Source: Gemmatimonadales bacterium
GTDB lineage: Bacteria; Gemmatimonadota; Gemmatimonadetes; Palauibacterales; Palauibacteraceae
Direction: 5' to 3'
Assembly (NCBI GenBank): GCA_030636765.1
Contig: DAOVWI010000074.1
Coordinates: 1-9,959, forward strand
Length of the DNA stretch: 9,959 nt
Shown here: positions 1-6,187 of the stretch, piece by piece
Numbering within the stretch: the first letter of the stretch is position 1
Layout: the number at the start of each line of letters is the position of its first letter
Notes under the pieces: model-generated
Database searches by the model: none
What the model saw: the letters and a program-made list of their open reading frames with translations, nothing else
Told to the model about the DNA's origin: nothing
Program-made: the position numbers and the translations under genes

Positions 1-119
1 GACCTCCACTCGCTTCGCTCGCTCCGGTTGTGGCCGAATACGGCGTCACTCGTCGTCGACGATACTCCCGCATCGCTTTCCTCCTCGTTCCTTGGCTTCG
101 ACTCACAAGACGGTAACAG

Positions 120-140
120 GCGCGACAGCGACTGTCGCGC
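120..140 (-). terminator. Possible terminator hairpin after the methylase gene
   Basis: A perfect 9-bp stem (GCGCGACAG / CTGTCGCGC) closes a 3-nt CGA loop, starting 29 nt beyond the TAG stop of the leftward methyltransferase gene. Position and stability suit an end-of-operon terminator for the exporter-PLDc_N-methylase unit. No strong T run follows on the minus strand, only scattered T residues, so it is not a textbook intrinsic terminator. It could equally be an mRNA-stabilising 3' hairpin or a protein-binding palindrome. Confidence 0.35.
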
Positions 141-169
141 GCGACCCGCCAGGGTTCTTCAGCGACCTT

Positions 170-1267
170 CTAGGCGCGCCGCACGTAGTGCAGCTGCTCG
201 CGCACCCGGTCTCGCGCATAGGTGCGGTCCGGACCGTCTCCGTCACTGCGGTAGCGGCGGTAGCGCCGGTTCAGCCGACGGTAGGTGTCGGGATCTCCCG
301 CCTCCCGGAAGATCGCCTCGATCCGGTCGGATTCGAGCAGCCCCTCATCGTTGTAGCTGAGCAGGATGTGGCGAGCATCGGCCCCGGCGAGGAGCTCCGT
401 CAGCGCCGCCTCGCACCTGTCCCTCCGGCACCAGTCGGACCGAAGGGAACCGTCCGGGATCAGCCCCGTCTTCCCGCGTAGCTGGGGCGGTGGATCCCAC
501 CCCGAAGCGATGAGCTCGGGGAGATGGTAGTAGGCCGGGTACTGTCGCTCGTTGTACGGCGGATCGAGATAGAGCAGATCGATCGTCCCCGCCGAAGAGA
601 CCCGGTCGATCGCCTTGCCGAGGAACGCGGTGCAGCGGCCGCCGCCGTTTCGGCGGCCGGTCGGCCCCAGCGGCCGTAGCTCCAGCCTCTTGCGGGCGTT
701 CGGCTGCCAGGACTTGACGAACGAGGCGTAGACTCCCGTGGTGTTCGCCACGCGGTCGGCAGCCTCCACAAGGGTCGCGATGAGGAGCTGGCTTTGTCTC
801 CGGTCCAGCCGACCCGCCTTCATCCAGTCGGTGATTCGCTCACGGACCGCGTCGATCGCCCCGGCGTTGCGGGGTGTGAAGTACATGCGGCCGAAGTGAG
901 CGCCGCTCTCGCCGGCGGGAGAGTAATTTTCCGTGATGAAGCCGTGGCTGGACGGCAGGCGCTCCAGCCGTTCCAAGAGTCTCGCGTAGGCGGTCCCTCC
1001 TCGAGGCCCTTCGTCGTCCTCCAACTCCGCGAGGATCGTCCGAGAGAAGCCGGGGATTCGATCGAGCTCCACCCGAGCGACCTGCAGCGCGTACGAGAAC
1101 GCCATGAGATCGCCGGAGTGCACCGCCCATCCCTCCCGTTTCAACGCGTGGCTGACGCTGGCCGTACCGGCAAAAGGGTCGCACGCGATGCCGGGTCGCG
1201 GCACCAACCGGTGGACGGCCTCGAGGATGAAGGGAATGAGACGAGTCTTGTTCCCGATGTACCTCAT
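170..1267 (-). CDS. Adenine-specific DNA methyltransferase (D12/COG3392-like)
   Basis: Predicted to transfer a methyl group from S-adenosylmethionine to adenine N6 in DNA. The 365-residue protein opens with MRYIGNKTRLIPFI, the typical start of this family. It has the SAM-binding motif DPFAGTASVS at 30-39, a family block ENYSPAGESG at 113-122, the stretch EAADRVANTTGVY at 168-180, and the catalytic DPPYNERQY at 235-243. LLSYNDEGL at 302-310 also fits COG3392. Length is normal and no key motif is missing. The ATG at 1267 lies 10 nt after the stop of the upstream PLDc_N gene and lacks a clear Shine-Dalgarno, suggesting translational coupling. No restriction endonuclease or specificity subunit lies beside it, so it looks like an orphan methylase. 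The target site cannot be read from the sequence. The stop is TAG at 172-170. Confidence 0.88.
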   Translation of the reverse strand: MRYIGNKTRLIPFILEAVHRLVPRPGIACDPFAGTASVSHALKREGWAVHSGDLMAFSYALQVARVELDRIPGFSRTILAELEDDEGPRGGTAYARLLERLERLPSSHGFITENYSPAGESGAHFGRMYFTPRNAGAIDAVRERITDWMKAGRLDRRQSQLLIATLVEAADRVANTTGVYASFVKSWQPNARKRLELRPLGPTGRRNGGGRCTAFLGKAIDRVSSAGTIDLLYLDPPYNERQYPAYYHLPELIASGWDPPPQLRGKTGLIPDGSLRSDWCRRDRCEAALTELLAGADARHILLSYNDEGLLESDRIEAIFREAGDPDTYRRLNRRYRRYRSDGDGPDRTYARDRVREQLHYVRRA

Positions 1268-1277
1268 GAACGGTCGT

Positions 1278-1526
1278 TCAGGCGGCCGGCCGCCGCTTCG
1301 ACGAGCGGGCGGAGCCCAGCAGATACGGCTTCGGCCCCAGGTTGAACCAGAAGATGCAGCCGAAGATCGGGCAGAGGAGAATGACGGCCGACCAGAGAAC
1401 CTTCTCCCGGCGACTGCCGTTGGATCCGAGGGTCATTCCGATCGCCCAGACGTCGAGAATCGCCAGGAGCAGAAGGAGCAGGAGGCGCGTGTCGATGGCG
1501 GCTGCCGCGTCCAGGAGCACGCTCAC
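1278..1526 (-). CDS. Small two-helix membrane protein, PLDc_N-like
   Basis: An 82-residue protein with two predicted membrane helices, about residues 13-33 (leucine-rich) and 43-63 (WSAVILLCPIFGCIFWFNLG), joined by a short basic loop and ending in a basic tail (SSKRRP). The tryptophan and the P-x-x-G pattern in the second helix resemble the PLDc_N module (the N-terminal part of cardiolipin synthases), here standing alone without a phospholipase domain. Such small proteins are usually annotated as PLDc_N or hypothetical; no catalytic function is implied. The start is GTG, overlapping the TGA stop of the ABC exporter (GTGA), so the two are probably translationally coupled. The methylase starts 10 nt after it. 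It may be an accessory membrane subunit of the exporter, but that is inference from position only. Confidence 0.72.
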   Translation of the reverse strand: MSVLLDAAAAIDTRLLLLLLLAILDVWAIGMTLGSNGSRREKVLWSAVILLCPIFGCIFWFNLGPKPYLLGSARSSKRRPAA

Positions 1527-3415
1527 GAGAGCGAGGCCGTCGCCGGAGCGAACTGCAGCCGGTAGAGCCGAGCGTACAGACCCGCCTGGCGCAGCAGCTC
1601 GCGATGGGTGCCGGACTCCCGAATCCGCCCGTGGTGCATCACGAGTATGCGGTCAGCGTTCTGAATCGTGGAGAGCCGGTGCGCGATCACGATGCTGGTA
1701 CGGCCCTTCATGAGCTCCTCCAGGGCGCGCTCGATCTGAGCCTCGATCTCGGAATCGACGGAGCTCGTGGCTTCGTCGAGGAGAAGGACCTGCGGTTCGC
1801 CCGCCAGCGCGCGCGCGAAGCTGAGGAGCTGTCGCTCGCCGACCGAGAGCTTGCTGCCGCGCTCTCCCAGCTCCTGCTCGTAGCCCTTCGGCAGCCGCGC
1901 GATGTGCCGGTCGATGCCGACGTGCCTGGCGGCTTCACGCATGCGCTCGGAGGAGATCCGGCTTCGTCCGAGCCGGATGTTCTGCGCCGCGTTGCCCGAA
2001 AAAAGGTAGATGTCCTGGAGGACCAGGCCGATGTGGGATCGCAGCTCCCGCGCCGAGATCTCGCGGATGTCGACGCCGTCAAGAAGGATGCTCCCGCGCT
2101 GCGGCTCGTAATAGCGCATGATCAGGTTGATGGTCGTGGACTTGCCGGCCCCGGTGGCACCGACCATGGCCAGGCGCTCCCCGGGCTCGGCCACGAAGCT
2201 CACGTCCTTCAACACCCAGTCCGGTTCTGCGGAAGCGTCCGCAGTCGGGGTCTCGTCGCCGGATCCGTCGCTCGCGGCCGCGCCGGACAGTACCGGCTGG
2301 GGCCGCACGCCGTTCGAGCCGTAGTGGAACCACACGTTTCGAAACTCGATGCGGCCGCCGATCGGCCGGCGGAGTGATGTCCGTCCCTCCTCTTCCGCAA
2401 TCGCCGGCTTCTCGTCCAGGAGCCTGAAAATCCGCTCCGAGCTCGCCATCGCGTTCTGCAGGATGTTGTACTTCTCGGAGAGATCCTGGATCGGTCGGAA
2501 GAAGCGCCGCGCGTACTGCAGGAAGGCGGCGATCACGCCGATCGTGATGGCGCCCTGCAGCGCCTGCCCGCCGCCGTACCAGATGATCAACGCGAGGGCG
2601 ATCGACGCCAACAACTCCACGACGGGGAAGAAGAGCGCGTAGTACGTGATCGAGCGGAGATGGGCCTCCAGGTAGTCCTCGTTGAGCTCCTCGAACCGCT
2701 GGTGTGTGGGCGTCTCCTGGCGAAAGAGCTGCACCACGACCATTCCGCTGATTCGCTCCTGGAGGAAGGCGTTGATGCGAGCCAGCCGAACCCGGATGTC
2801 GCGGTACGCCTGGCGGACCATGTAGCGGAAGATCCAGGCGGACAGAAAGACGATCGGCAGAACCGAGAAGGTGACCAGCGCGAGGCGCCAGTCCAACGCG
2901 AGCATCGCGGCCACGATGAAAAGGACGGTGAAAACGTCGCCGAAGATCGTCACCACGCCGGTGGTGAACATCTCGTTCAACACCTCGACATCGCTGGTCA
3001 CGCGCGTCATGGTCCGGCCCACGGGGTGCCTGTCGAAATAGCCCAGGTGCAGTCGCTGCAGGTGCGCGAAGATCTCTCCCCGAAGGTCCTTCATCACACG
3101 CTGGCCGATCCATGCCGTGAGAAGCGTCCGCCCGTACTCGAGTATCGCGGAGAAGACGAGCGCAACGATGAAGATGCCGGCGAGCAGGCCGAGCAGGCGG
3201 TAGTCGTTCCCCGGGATGGCCCTGTCGATGGCGACCTTGGTGAGCCACGGCGAGACGAGCTCCAGCGCGGAGGCGAGGACGAGCATGCCCACCGCGACCA
3301 CCACCTTCCGCCGGTAAGGCCGGAGGTAGGCGAGAAGCCGGCGCATCAGCCGGGGATCGTAAGCCTTGCCGAGCGGGTCCTCTTCCCGGATCGGGCCTTC
3401 GGGCGCGATTTGCAT
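1523..3415 (-). CDS. ABC exporter, fused permease and ATPase (MsbA/LmrA/Sav1866 type)
   Basis: A 630-residue half-transporter expected to dimerise in the inner membrane and export lipids, drugs or peptides; the substrate is unknown. Six membrane helices occupy roughly residues 36-300. The nucleotide-binding domain has A-loop Tyr365, Walker A GATGAGKST (419-427), Q-loop Gln467, signature LSVGE (523-527), Walker B VLLLDE (543-548) with catalytic Glu548, the D-loop, and switch His579, so it should be active as a homodimer. About 33 residues rich in Ser, Asp, Ala and Pro (367-399) are inserted between the A-loop and the next strand. I chose the ATG at 3415: the frame stays open to 3637, but that extension would run through the divergent regulator's start and is low-complexity. 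It is the first gene of a leftward three-gene operon. No Shine-Dalgarno is visible; a -10-like box lies 7 nt upstream. Confidence 0.92.
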   Translation of the reverse strand: MQIAPEGPIREEDPLGKAYDPRLMRRLLAYLRPYRRKVVVAVGMLVLASALELVSPWLTKVAIDRAIPGNDYRLLGLLAGIFIVALVFSAILEYGRTLLTAWIGQRVMKDLRGEIFAHLQRLHLGYFDRHPVGRTMTRVTSDVEVLNEMFTTGVVTIFGDVFTVLFIVAAMLALDWRLALVTFSVLPIVFLSAWIFRYMVRQAYRDIRVRLARINAFLQERISGMVVVQLFRQETPTHQRFEELNEDYLEAHLRSITYYALFFPVVELLASIALALIIWYGGGQALQGAITIGVIAAFLQYARRFFRPIQDLSEKYNILQNAMASSERIFRLLDEKPAIAEEEGRTSLRRPIGGRIEFRNVWFHYGSNGVRPQPVLSGAAASDGSGDETPTADASAEPDWVLKDVSFVAEPGERLAMVGATGAGKSTTINLIMRYYEPQRGSILLDGVDIREISARELRSHIGLVLQDIYLFSGNAAQNIRLGRSRISSERMREAARHVGIDRHIARLPKGYEQELGERGSKLSVGERQLLSFARALAGEPQVLLLDEATSSVDSEIEAQIERALEELMKGRTSIVIAHRLSTIQNADRILVMHHGRIRESGTHRELLRQAGLYARLYRLQFAPATASLS

Positions 3416-3422
3416 GCCCGAG

Positions 3423-3451
3423 AGAATAGTCGGCGGGAGGGGAGGCGACAA
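3423..3451 (-). promoter_or_regulatory. Candidate leftward promoter for the ABC exporter operon
   Basis: On the minus strand, TTGTCG (3451-3446) is followed after exactly 17 nt by TATTCT (3428-3423), each matching 4 of 6 bases of the sigma70 consensus. Only 7 nt separate the -10 box from the exporter ATG, so initiation would fall at or next to the start codon. That matches the absence of a Shine-Dalgarno. The boxes are weak and the call is inference. Confidence 0.35.
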
Positions 3452-3455
3452 ACAC

Positions 3456-3483
3456 GATAGGGTGGCCGATCCCGCCGCCCCAT
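3456..3483 (+). repeat. Intergenic 28-nt repeat, copy 1
   Basis: This stretch matches 9347-9374 at 25 of 28 positions, including the 18-nt identical core GTGGCCGATCCCGCCGCC (3462-3479). It lies between the divergent exporter and regulator genes and touches the -35 box of the regulator promoter. Both copies are intergenic, in the same orientation, and upstream of a rightward gene. Its function is unknown. Confidence 0.6.
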
Positions 3484-3511
3484 TGACATGCGGCGTGGTG
3501 GTCCGTATCAT
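3483..3511 (+). promoter_or_regulatory. Sigma70-type promoter of the regulator-efflux operon
   Basis: A perfect -35 TTGACA (3483-3488), a 17-nt spacer and a -10 TATCAT (3506-3511, 5 of 6) form a near-consensus promoter. The regulator ATG begins 8 nt after the -10 box, so the expected start site (about 3517-3519) leaves a leader of about 0-3 nt. The mRNA is therefore predicted to be leaderless, which agrees with the lack of a ribosome binding site. It should drive the whole rightward cluster from 3520. Confidence 0.75.
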
Positions 3512-3523
3512 ACAAACGTATGA
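3508..3523. promoter_or_regulatory. Candidate operator for the TetR-family regulator
   Basis: A 16-bp dyad TCATAC-AAAC-GTATGA has perfect 6-bp arms and overlaps the -10 box, the predicted transcription start and the ATG of the regulator. TetR-family proteins bind such palindromes as dimers and block RNA polymerase, so this is the likely autorepression site. It lies 93 nt from the divergent exporter ATG, so effects on the leftward operon are possible but less certain. Confidence 0.6.
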
Positions 3524-4188
3524 ATGATAGAATCGGAGCCGGGTCCGCCCGGGCGGCGGGCAAAGAGCCGACGACGAGGGAGGCGCTCCTCGAAGCGGGG
3601 CGCGAGCTGTTCGCGGCGGCGGGCTACCACGCCACATCCATCAGGTCTATCACGGGAAGCGCGGGCGCGAACCTGGGGGCGGTCACCTACCACTTCGGCT
3701 CCAAGGAGGGCCTGTATCATGCCGTGCTCGAGAATGCGCTGGCGCCGTTCAGGCGGGTGGTGCGCGTGGCCGCCGAATCCCGGACGGCTCCGCTGGAGGG
3801 GATCGAGGCGTTCCTCCGGGCCTTCTTCCAGCACCTGCTGGATCATCCGGAGCTCCGGGCGCTGATGCTCGAGCAGCTCGCTTCGGAAGGGCCCCTCCCG
3901 GAACCCGTGAAGCGCACCTTTCGCTCAAACTTCGGCCTGCTCCGCAAATTGATCGAGGCCGGCCAGGAAGAGGGCACGATTTGTGGCGGCGATCCGCGCC
4001 TTCTCGCCGTGGCGGTGGCCGCCCAACCGGCGGTGCTCAACCTGCTTCGTCCCGTCCTCGAGCAGGCCGGGGGCATCAGCACCGCGAGTCGGGAGGATCG
4101 CGAGGTGATCATCGAGAACGCGATCCGCTTCGTCCGGGCCGGGTTGGGCGCGCCCGGTCCGAGCAGCGACCGGGAGGCCGTACGGTGA
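3520..4188 (+). CDS. TetR-family transcriptional regulator (CecR/YbiH-like)
   Basis: A 222-residue DNA-binding repressor. The N-terminal TetR domain covers about residues 17-65, with the helix-turn-helix around 41-62 (IRSITGSAGANLGAVTYHFG) and the hallmark YHFGSKEGLY. The rest is a helical ligand and dimerisation domain whose specificity cannot be read. It is the first gene of an efflux operon laid out like E. coli cecR-ybhGFSR, so it probably represses its own operon until an exported compound or related signal binds. The only in-frame ATG is at 3520. No Shine-Dalgarno precedes it, but a near-consensus promoter ends 8 nt upstream, implying a leaderless message. Its TGA overlaps the adaptor's GTG (GTGA). 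The assignment to the TetR family is firm; the CecR relationship rests mainly on context. Confidence 0.9.
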   Translation: MNDRIGAGSARAAGKEPTTREALLEAGRELFAAAGYHATSIRSITGSAGANLGAVTYHFGSKEGLYHAVLENALAPFRRVVRVAAESRTAPLEGIEAFLRAFFQHLLDHPELRALMLEQLASEGPLPEPVKRTFRSNFGLLRKLIEAGQEEGTICGGDPRLLAVAVAAQPAVLNLLRPVLEQAGGISTASREDREVIIENAIRFVRAGLGAPGPSSDREAVR

Positions 4189-5180
4189 GGCGCCGCCGCA
4201 TCGCGGCGGCGGTTCTTCTGGTCGCCGGCTTGGCGATCGTCGTCCGCCTCACGCTTCTGGACCGGGGCGAGGCCGGCGAGGTGCTCGCTGCGTCCGGAAC
4301 GGTGGAGGCCACGGAGGCGCACCTCGGCTTTCGCATCGCGGGCAGAATCGATGCGATCTCGGTCCGCGAGGGCGATCGAGTGAGCGGGGGGGATGTGCTC
4401 TCCTCGCTGGATCGCATGGAGCTGCTGGCGCGGTGGCGTGCGGCAAAAGCCCAGGTGGTCTCGGCTCGTGCCCGCCTGGAGGAGCTGGCCGTAGGCTTCC
4501 GATCCGAGGAGATCGCCCAGGCGCGTGCCAGCCTCCGAGCCGCCGAGCTCCGGCTGGCGGAAGCCGGACGCTACCTGGAGAGGACGCGAGTCCTGTTCGA
4601 AGGTGGAGCGGTGAGCCAGCAGGAGCTCGACGACAGGCAAACCGTTCTCGACGTCGCCGACGCCGAGGTCTCGCGGCGGCGAGAGAGCCTCCGGCTGCTG
4701 GAGAGCGGTTCACGACCGGAGCGGATCGCGGCCCAACGAGCCATGCTTGCAGGGGCGGAAGCGGTGGCCGACGAGGCGGAGGCCATCCTCGACTACTCTG
4801 TGATCACCGCGCCGTTCTCCGGTCTGATCACCGTTCGCCACCGGGAGCCCGGCGAGATCGTAGCGGCCGGCGCTCCGGTCCTCACGCTCATGAATCCCCA
4901 AGACCGCTGGGTGAGGGTCTACGTGCGGGCTGATCGGGTGGGTCGTATCGCCATCGGCCAAGCCGCGACCATCACATCGGACGCGTACGACGACAGGACG
5001 TATGGAGGCAGGGTGATCTTCATCGCTAGCGAGGCGGAGTTCACTCCGCGCACCGTGCAAACGACGGAGGAACGAGTGAAGCTGGTCTACGAGGTGAGGG
5101 TGCGGATCCAGGTGGACCCGACGTTCGACCTGAAGCCGGGCCTGGCGGCGGACGTTCGGCTGGATCCTCCCGAGAGCTGA
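4185..5180 (+). CDS. HlyD-family membrane fusion protein (YbhG-like efflux adaptor)
   Basis: The 331-residue periplasmic adaptor should link the inner-membrane ABC-2 pump to an outer-membrane channel. A basic N-terminus (MRRRR) and one hydrophobic helix (about 6-25) anchor it. A first half-lipoyl segment follows (about 36-76, including GRIDAISVREGDRV). A long coiled-coil hairpin runs from about 77 to 203, and the second lipoyl half from about 205 to 236 (ITAPFSGLITVRHREPGEIV). A beta-barrel region completes the protein. GFRSEEIAQA (104-113) and EFTPRTVQT (285-293) resemble E. coli YbhG as I recall it. The GTG start at 4185 overlaps the regulator's stop and has a good Shine-Dalgarno, GGGAGG at 4172-4177, 7 nt upstream; the frame extends further upstream only inside the regulator gene. 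No TolC-type partner is in the window. Confidence 0.9.
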   Translation: MRRRRIAAAVLLVAGLAIVVRLTLLDRGEAGEVLAASGTVEATEAHLGFRIAGRIDAISVREGDRVSGGDVLSSLDRMELLARWRAAKAQVVSARARLEELAVGFRSEEIAQARASLRAAELRLAEAGRYLERTRVLFEGGAVSQQELDDRQTVLDVADAEVSRRRESLRLLESGSRPERIAAQRAMLAGAEAVADEAEAILDYSVITAPFSGLITVRHREPGEIVAAGAPVLTLMNPQDRWVRVYVRADRVGRIAIGQAATITSDAYDDRTYGGRVIFIASEAEFTPRTVQTTEERVKLVYEVRVRIQVDPTFDLKPGLAADVRLDPPES

Positions 5181-5227
5181 GGCCCTCCCGGATCGAAGGT
5201 GACCGCCCGGAAGAGAAGCTCCCGGCC

Positions 5228-6187
5228 ATGACCTCGGCGGCGGTTTCCGTTCGCGGGCTGACGCGCCGGTTCGGCGAGGTCGTCGCGGTCGAGGGCTTGA
5301 GCTTCGAGGTGAAAACCGGCGAGCTCTTCGGCATCGTGGGTCCCGACGGAGCCGGGAAGACCACCACCCTTCGGATGCTGGCCGGAGTGATGCGCCCGAG
5401 CGGCGGCGACGCGCTGATCCGCGGCCGCTCCGTGGTCAGCGAGCCGGAGGCCGTAAAGCCCCACATCGCCTACATGTCCCAGCGGTTCGGGCTCTACGAG
5501 GATCTGACCGTTGGCGAGAACATCGCGTTCTACGCCGAGCTGTACGAGGTGCCGCGCTCCGTCCTTCCAGGCCGGCTGGAGCGGTTGTACGAGTTCTCGC
5601 AGCTGGCCCCGTTCGAGGGCCGCCTCGCGGGAGACCTGTCCGGGGGCATGAAGCAGAAGCTGGGCCTTTGCTGTGCCCTCGTGCACGAGCCGGACGTATT
5701 GCTGCTTGACGAGCCCACCTTCGGGGTGGATCCGATCTCCCGTCGTGATCTCTGGCTGATCGTGCACGACATGGTGGCACGCGGCACCACGGTGATCGTC
5801 AGCACGGCCTACATGGAGGAGGCGGAAAGGTGCGATCGGGTCGCGCTGATGAACCGGGGCCGCCTCGTGGGCCTCGATCATCCCCGGCGCCTCCACGAGG
5901 GTCTCGGAGGAGAGGTCATCTCGGTGCGGGTCAGCGAACCCCGACGTGCCGTCGAATGGCTGGCCGGCGTTCCGCACGTCCGGAGCGCCGCGCTGCTGGG
6001 CGACAGCATGCGGATCATGCTGGGGGATGGAGAGGAGGCCTGGTCGTCGGTTCGCACGTCCCTGGAGGAGCAGGGGATCGCGGTGCTCGAAGCGGCGCCC
6101 GCGAGACCCTCGCTGGAGGATGTGTTTGTCGAGCTCGTCGAGCGAGAGCGGTCCGGGAAGAACCCAGAGCGGTCCGGGAATGACTGA
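5228..6187 (+). CDS. ABC-2 transporter ATPase 1, equivalent to the N-terminal half of YbhF
   Basis: A 319-residue cytoplasmic ATPase of the efflux complex. Motifs: Walker A GPDGAGKTT (38-46), Q-loop Gln85, canonical signature LSGGM (137-141), Walker B LLLDE (158-162) with Glu162. The switch position reads VSTAYMEEAE, so the conserved H-loop histidine is Ala194. By my recollection the N-terminal domain of E. coli YbhF also lacks this histidine (Ser) and shares the GPDGAGKTT variant, which supports the pairing. A C-terminal region of about 90 residues ends in PSLEDVFVELV, usual for this subfamily. The ATG lies 47 nt after the adaptor stop with a purine-rich GGAAGAGAAG at 5209-5218. The gene overlaps ATPase 2 by 8 nt. 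It probably heterodimerises with ATPase 2, whose signature motif is degenerate. Confidence 0.9.
   Translation: MTSAAVSVRGLTRRFGEVVAVEGLSFEVKTGELFGIVGPDGAGKTTTLRMLAGVMRPSGGDALIRGRSVVSEPEAVKPHIAYMSQRFGLYEDLTVGENIAFYAELYEVPRSVLPGRLERLYEFSQLAPFEGRLAGDLSGGMKQKLGLCCALVHEPDVLLLDEPTFGVDPISRRDLWLIVHDMVARGTTVIVSTAYMEEAERCDRVALMNRGRLVGLDHPRRLHEGLGGEVISVRVSEPRRAVEWLAGVPHVRSAALLGDSMRIMLGDGEEAWSSVRTSLEEQGIAVLEAAPARPSLEDVFVELVERERSGKNPERSGND
6145..6180 (+). repeat. Short direct repeat at the ATPase 1/ATPase 2 junction
   Basis: Two identical 15-nt copies of AGAGCGGTCCGGGAA (6145-6159 and 6166-6180) lie 21 nt apart, encoding the in-frame pattern ERSGK / ERSGN at the C-terminus of ATPase 1. The last base of the second copy is the A of the ATPase 2 start codon. 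A third partial copy, GCGGTCCGGG, lies at 6189-6198 in a shifted register. Confidence 0.7.

Noticed and set aside
636..659. Perfect 9-bp inverted repeat CGGCCGCCG / CGGCGGCCG inside the methylase gene
   Set aside because: It lies in a Gly/Arg-rich coding stretch (around RRNGGGR), where GC-rich codons easily make such dyads; nothing suggests an internal terminator or site.
794..1345. Rightward open frame opposite the methylase
   Set aside because: It is antisense to conserved methylase motifs and has no similarity to any family I recognise.
170..3415. A restriction-modification or other defence island around the methylase
   Set aside because: No endonuclease, helicase, toxin or specificity protein is encoded nearby; the neighbours are a transporter and a small membrane protein.
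2660..3460. Rightward open frame opposite the exporter membrane domain
   Set aside because: The translation is rich in Asp, Glu, His and Arg with no domain, and it mirrors codons of the clearly real exporter.
3416..3637. N-terminal extension of the ABC exporter to the upstream start at 3637
   Set aside because: It would cover the divergent promoter and the first part of the regulator gene and adds Pro/Ser/Arg-rich sequence not typical of exporters; the ATG at 3415 fits the family length.
3981..4184. Upstream extension of the adaptor gene inside the regulator
   Set aside because: The GTG at 4185 has a good Shine-Dalgarno and begins a normal basic-plus-hydrophobic anchor; the extension is the out-of-frame regulator sequence.
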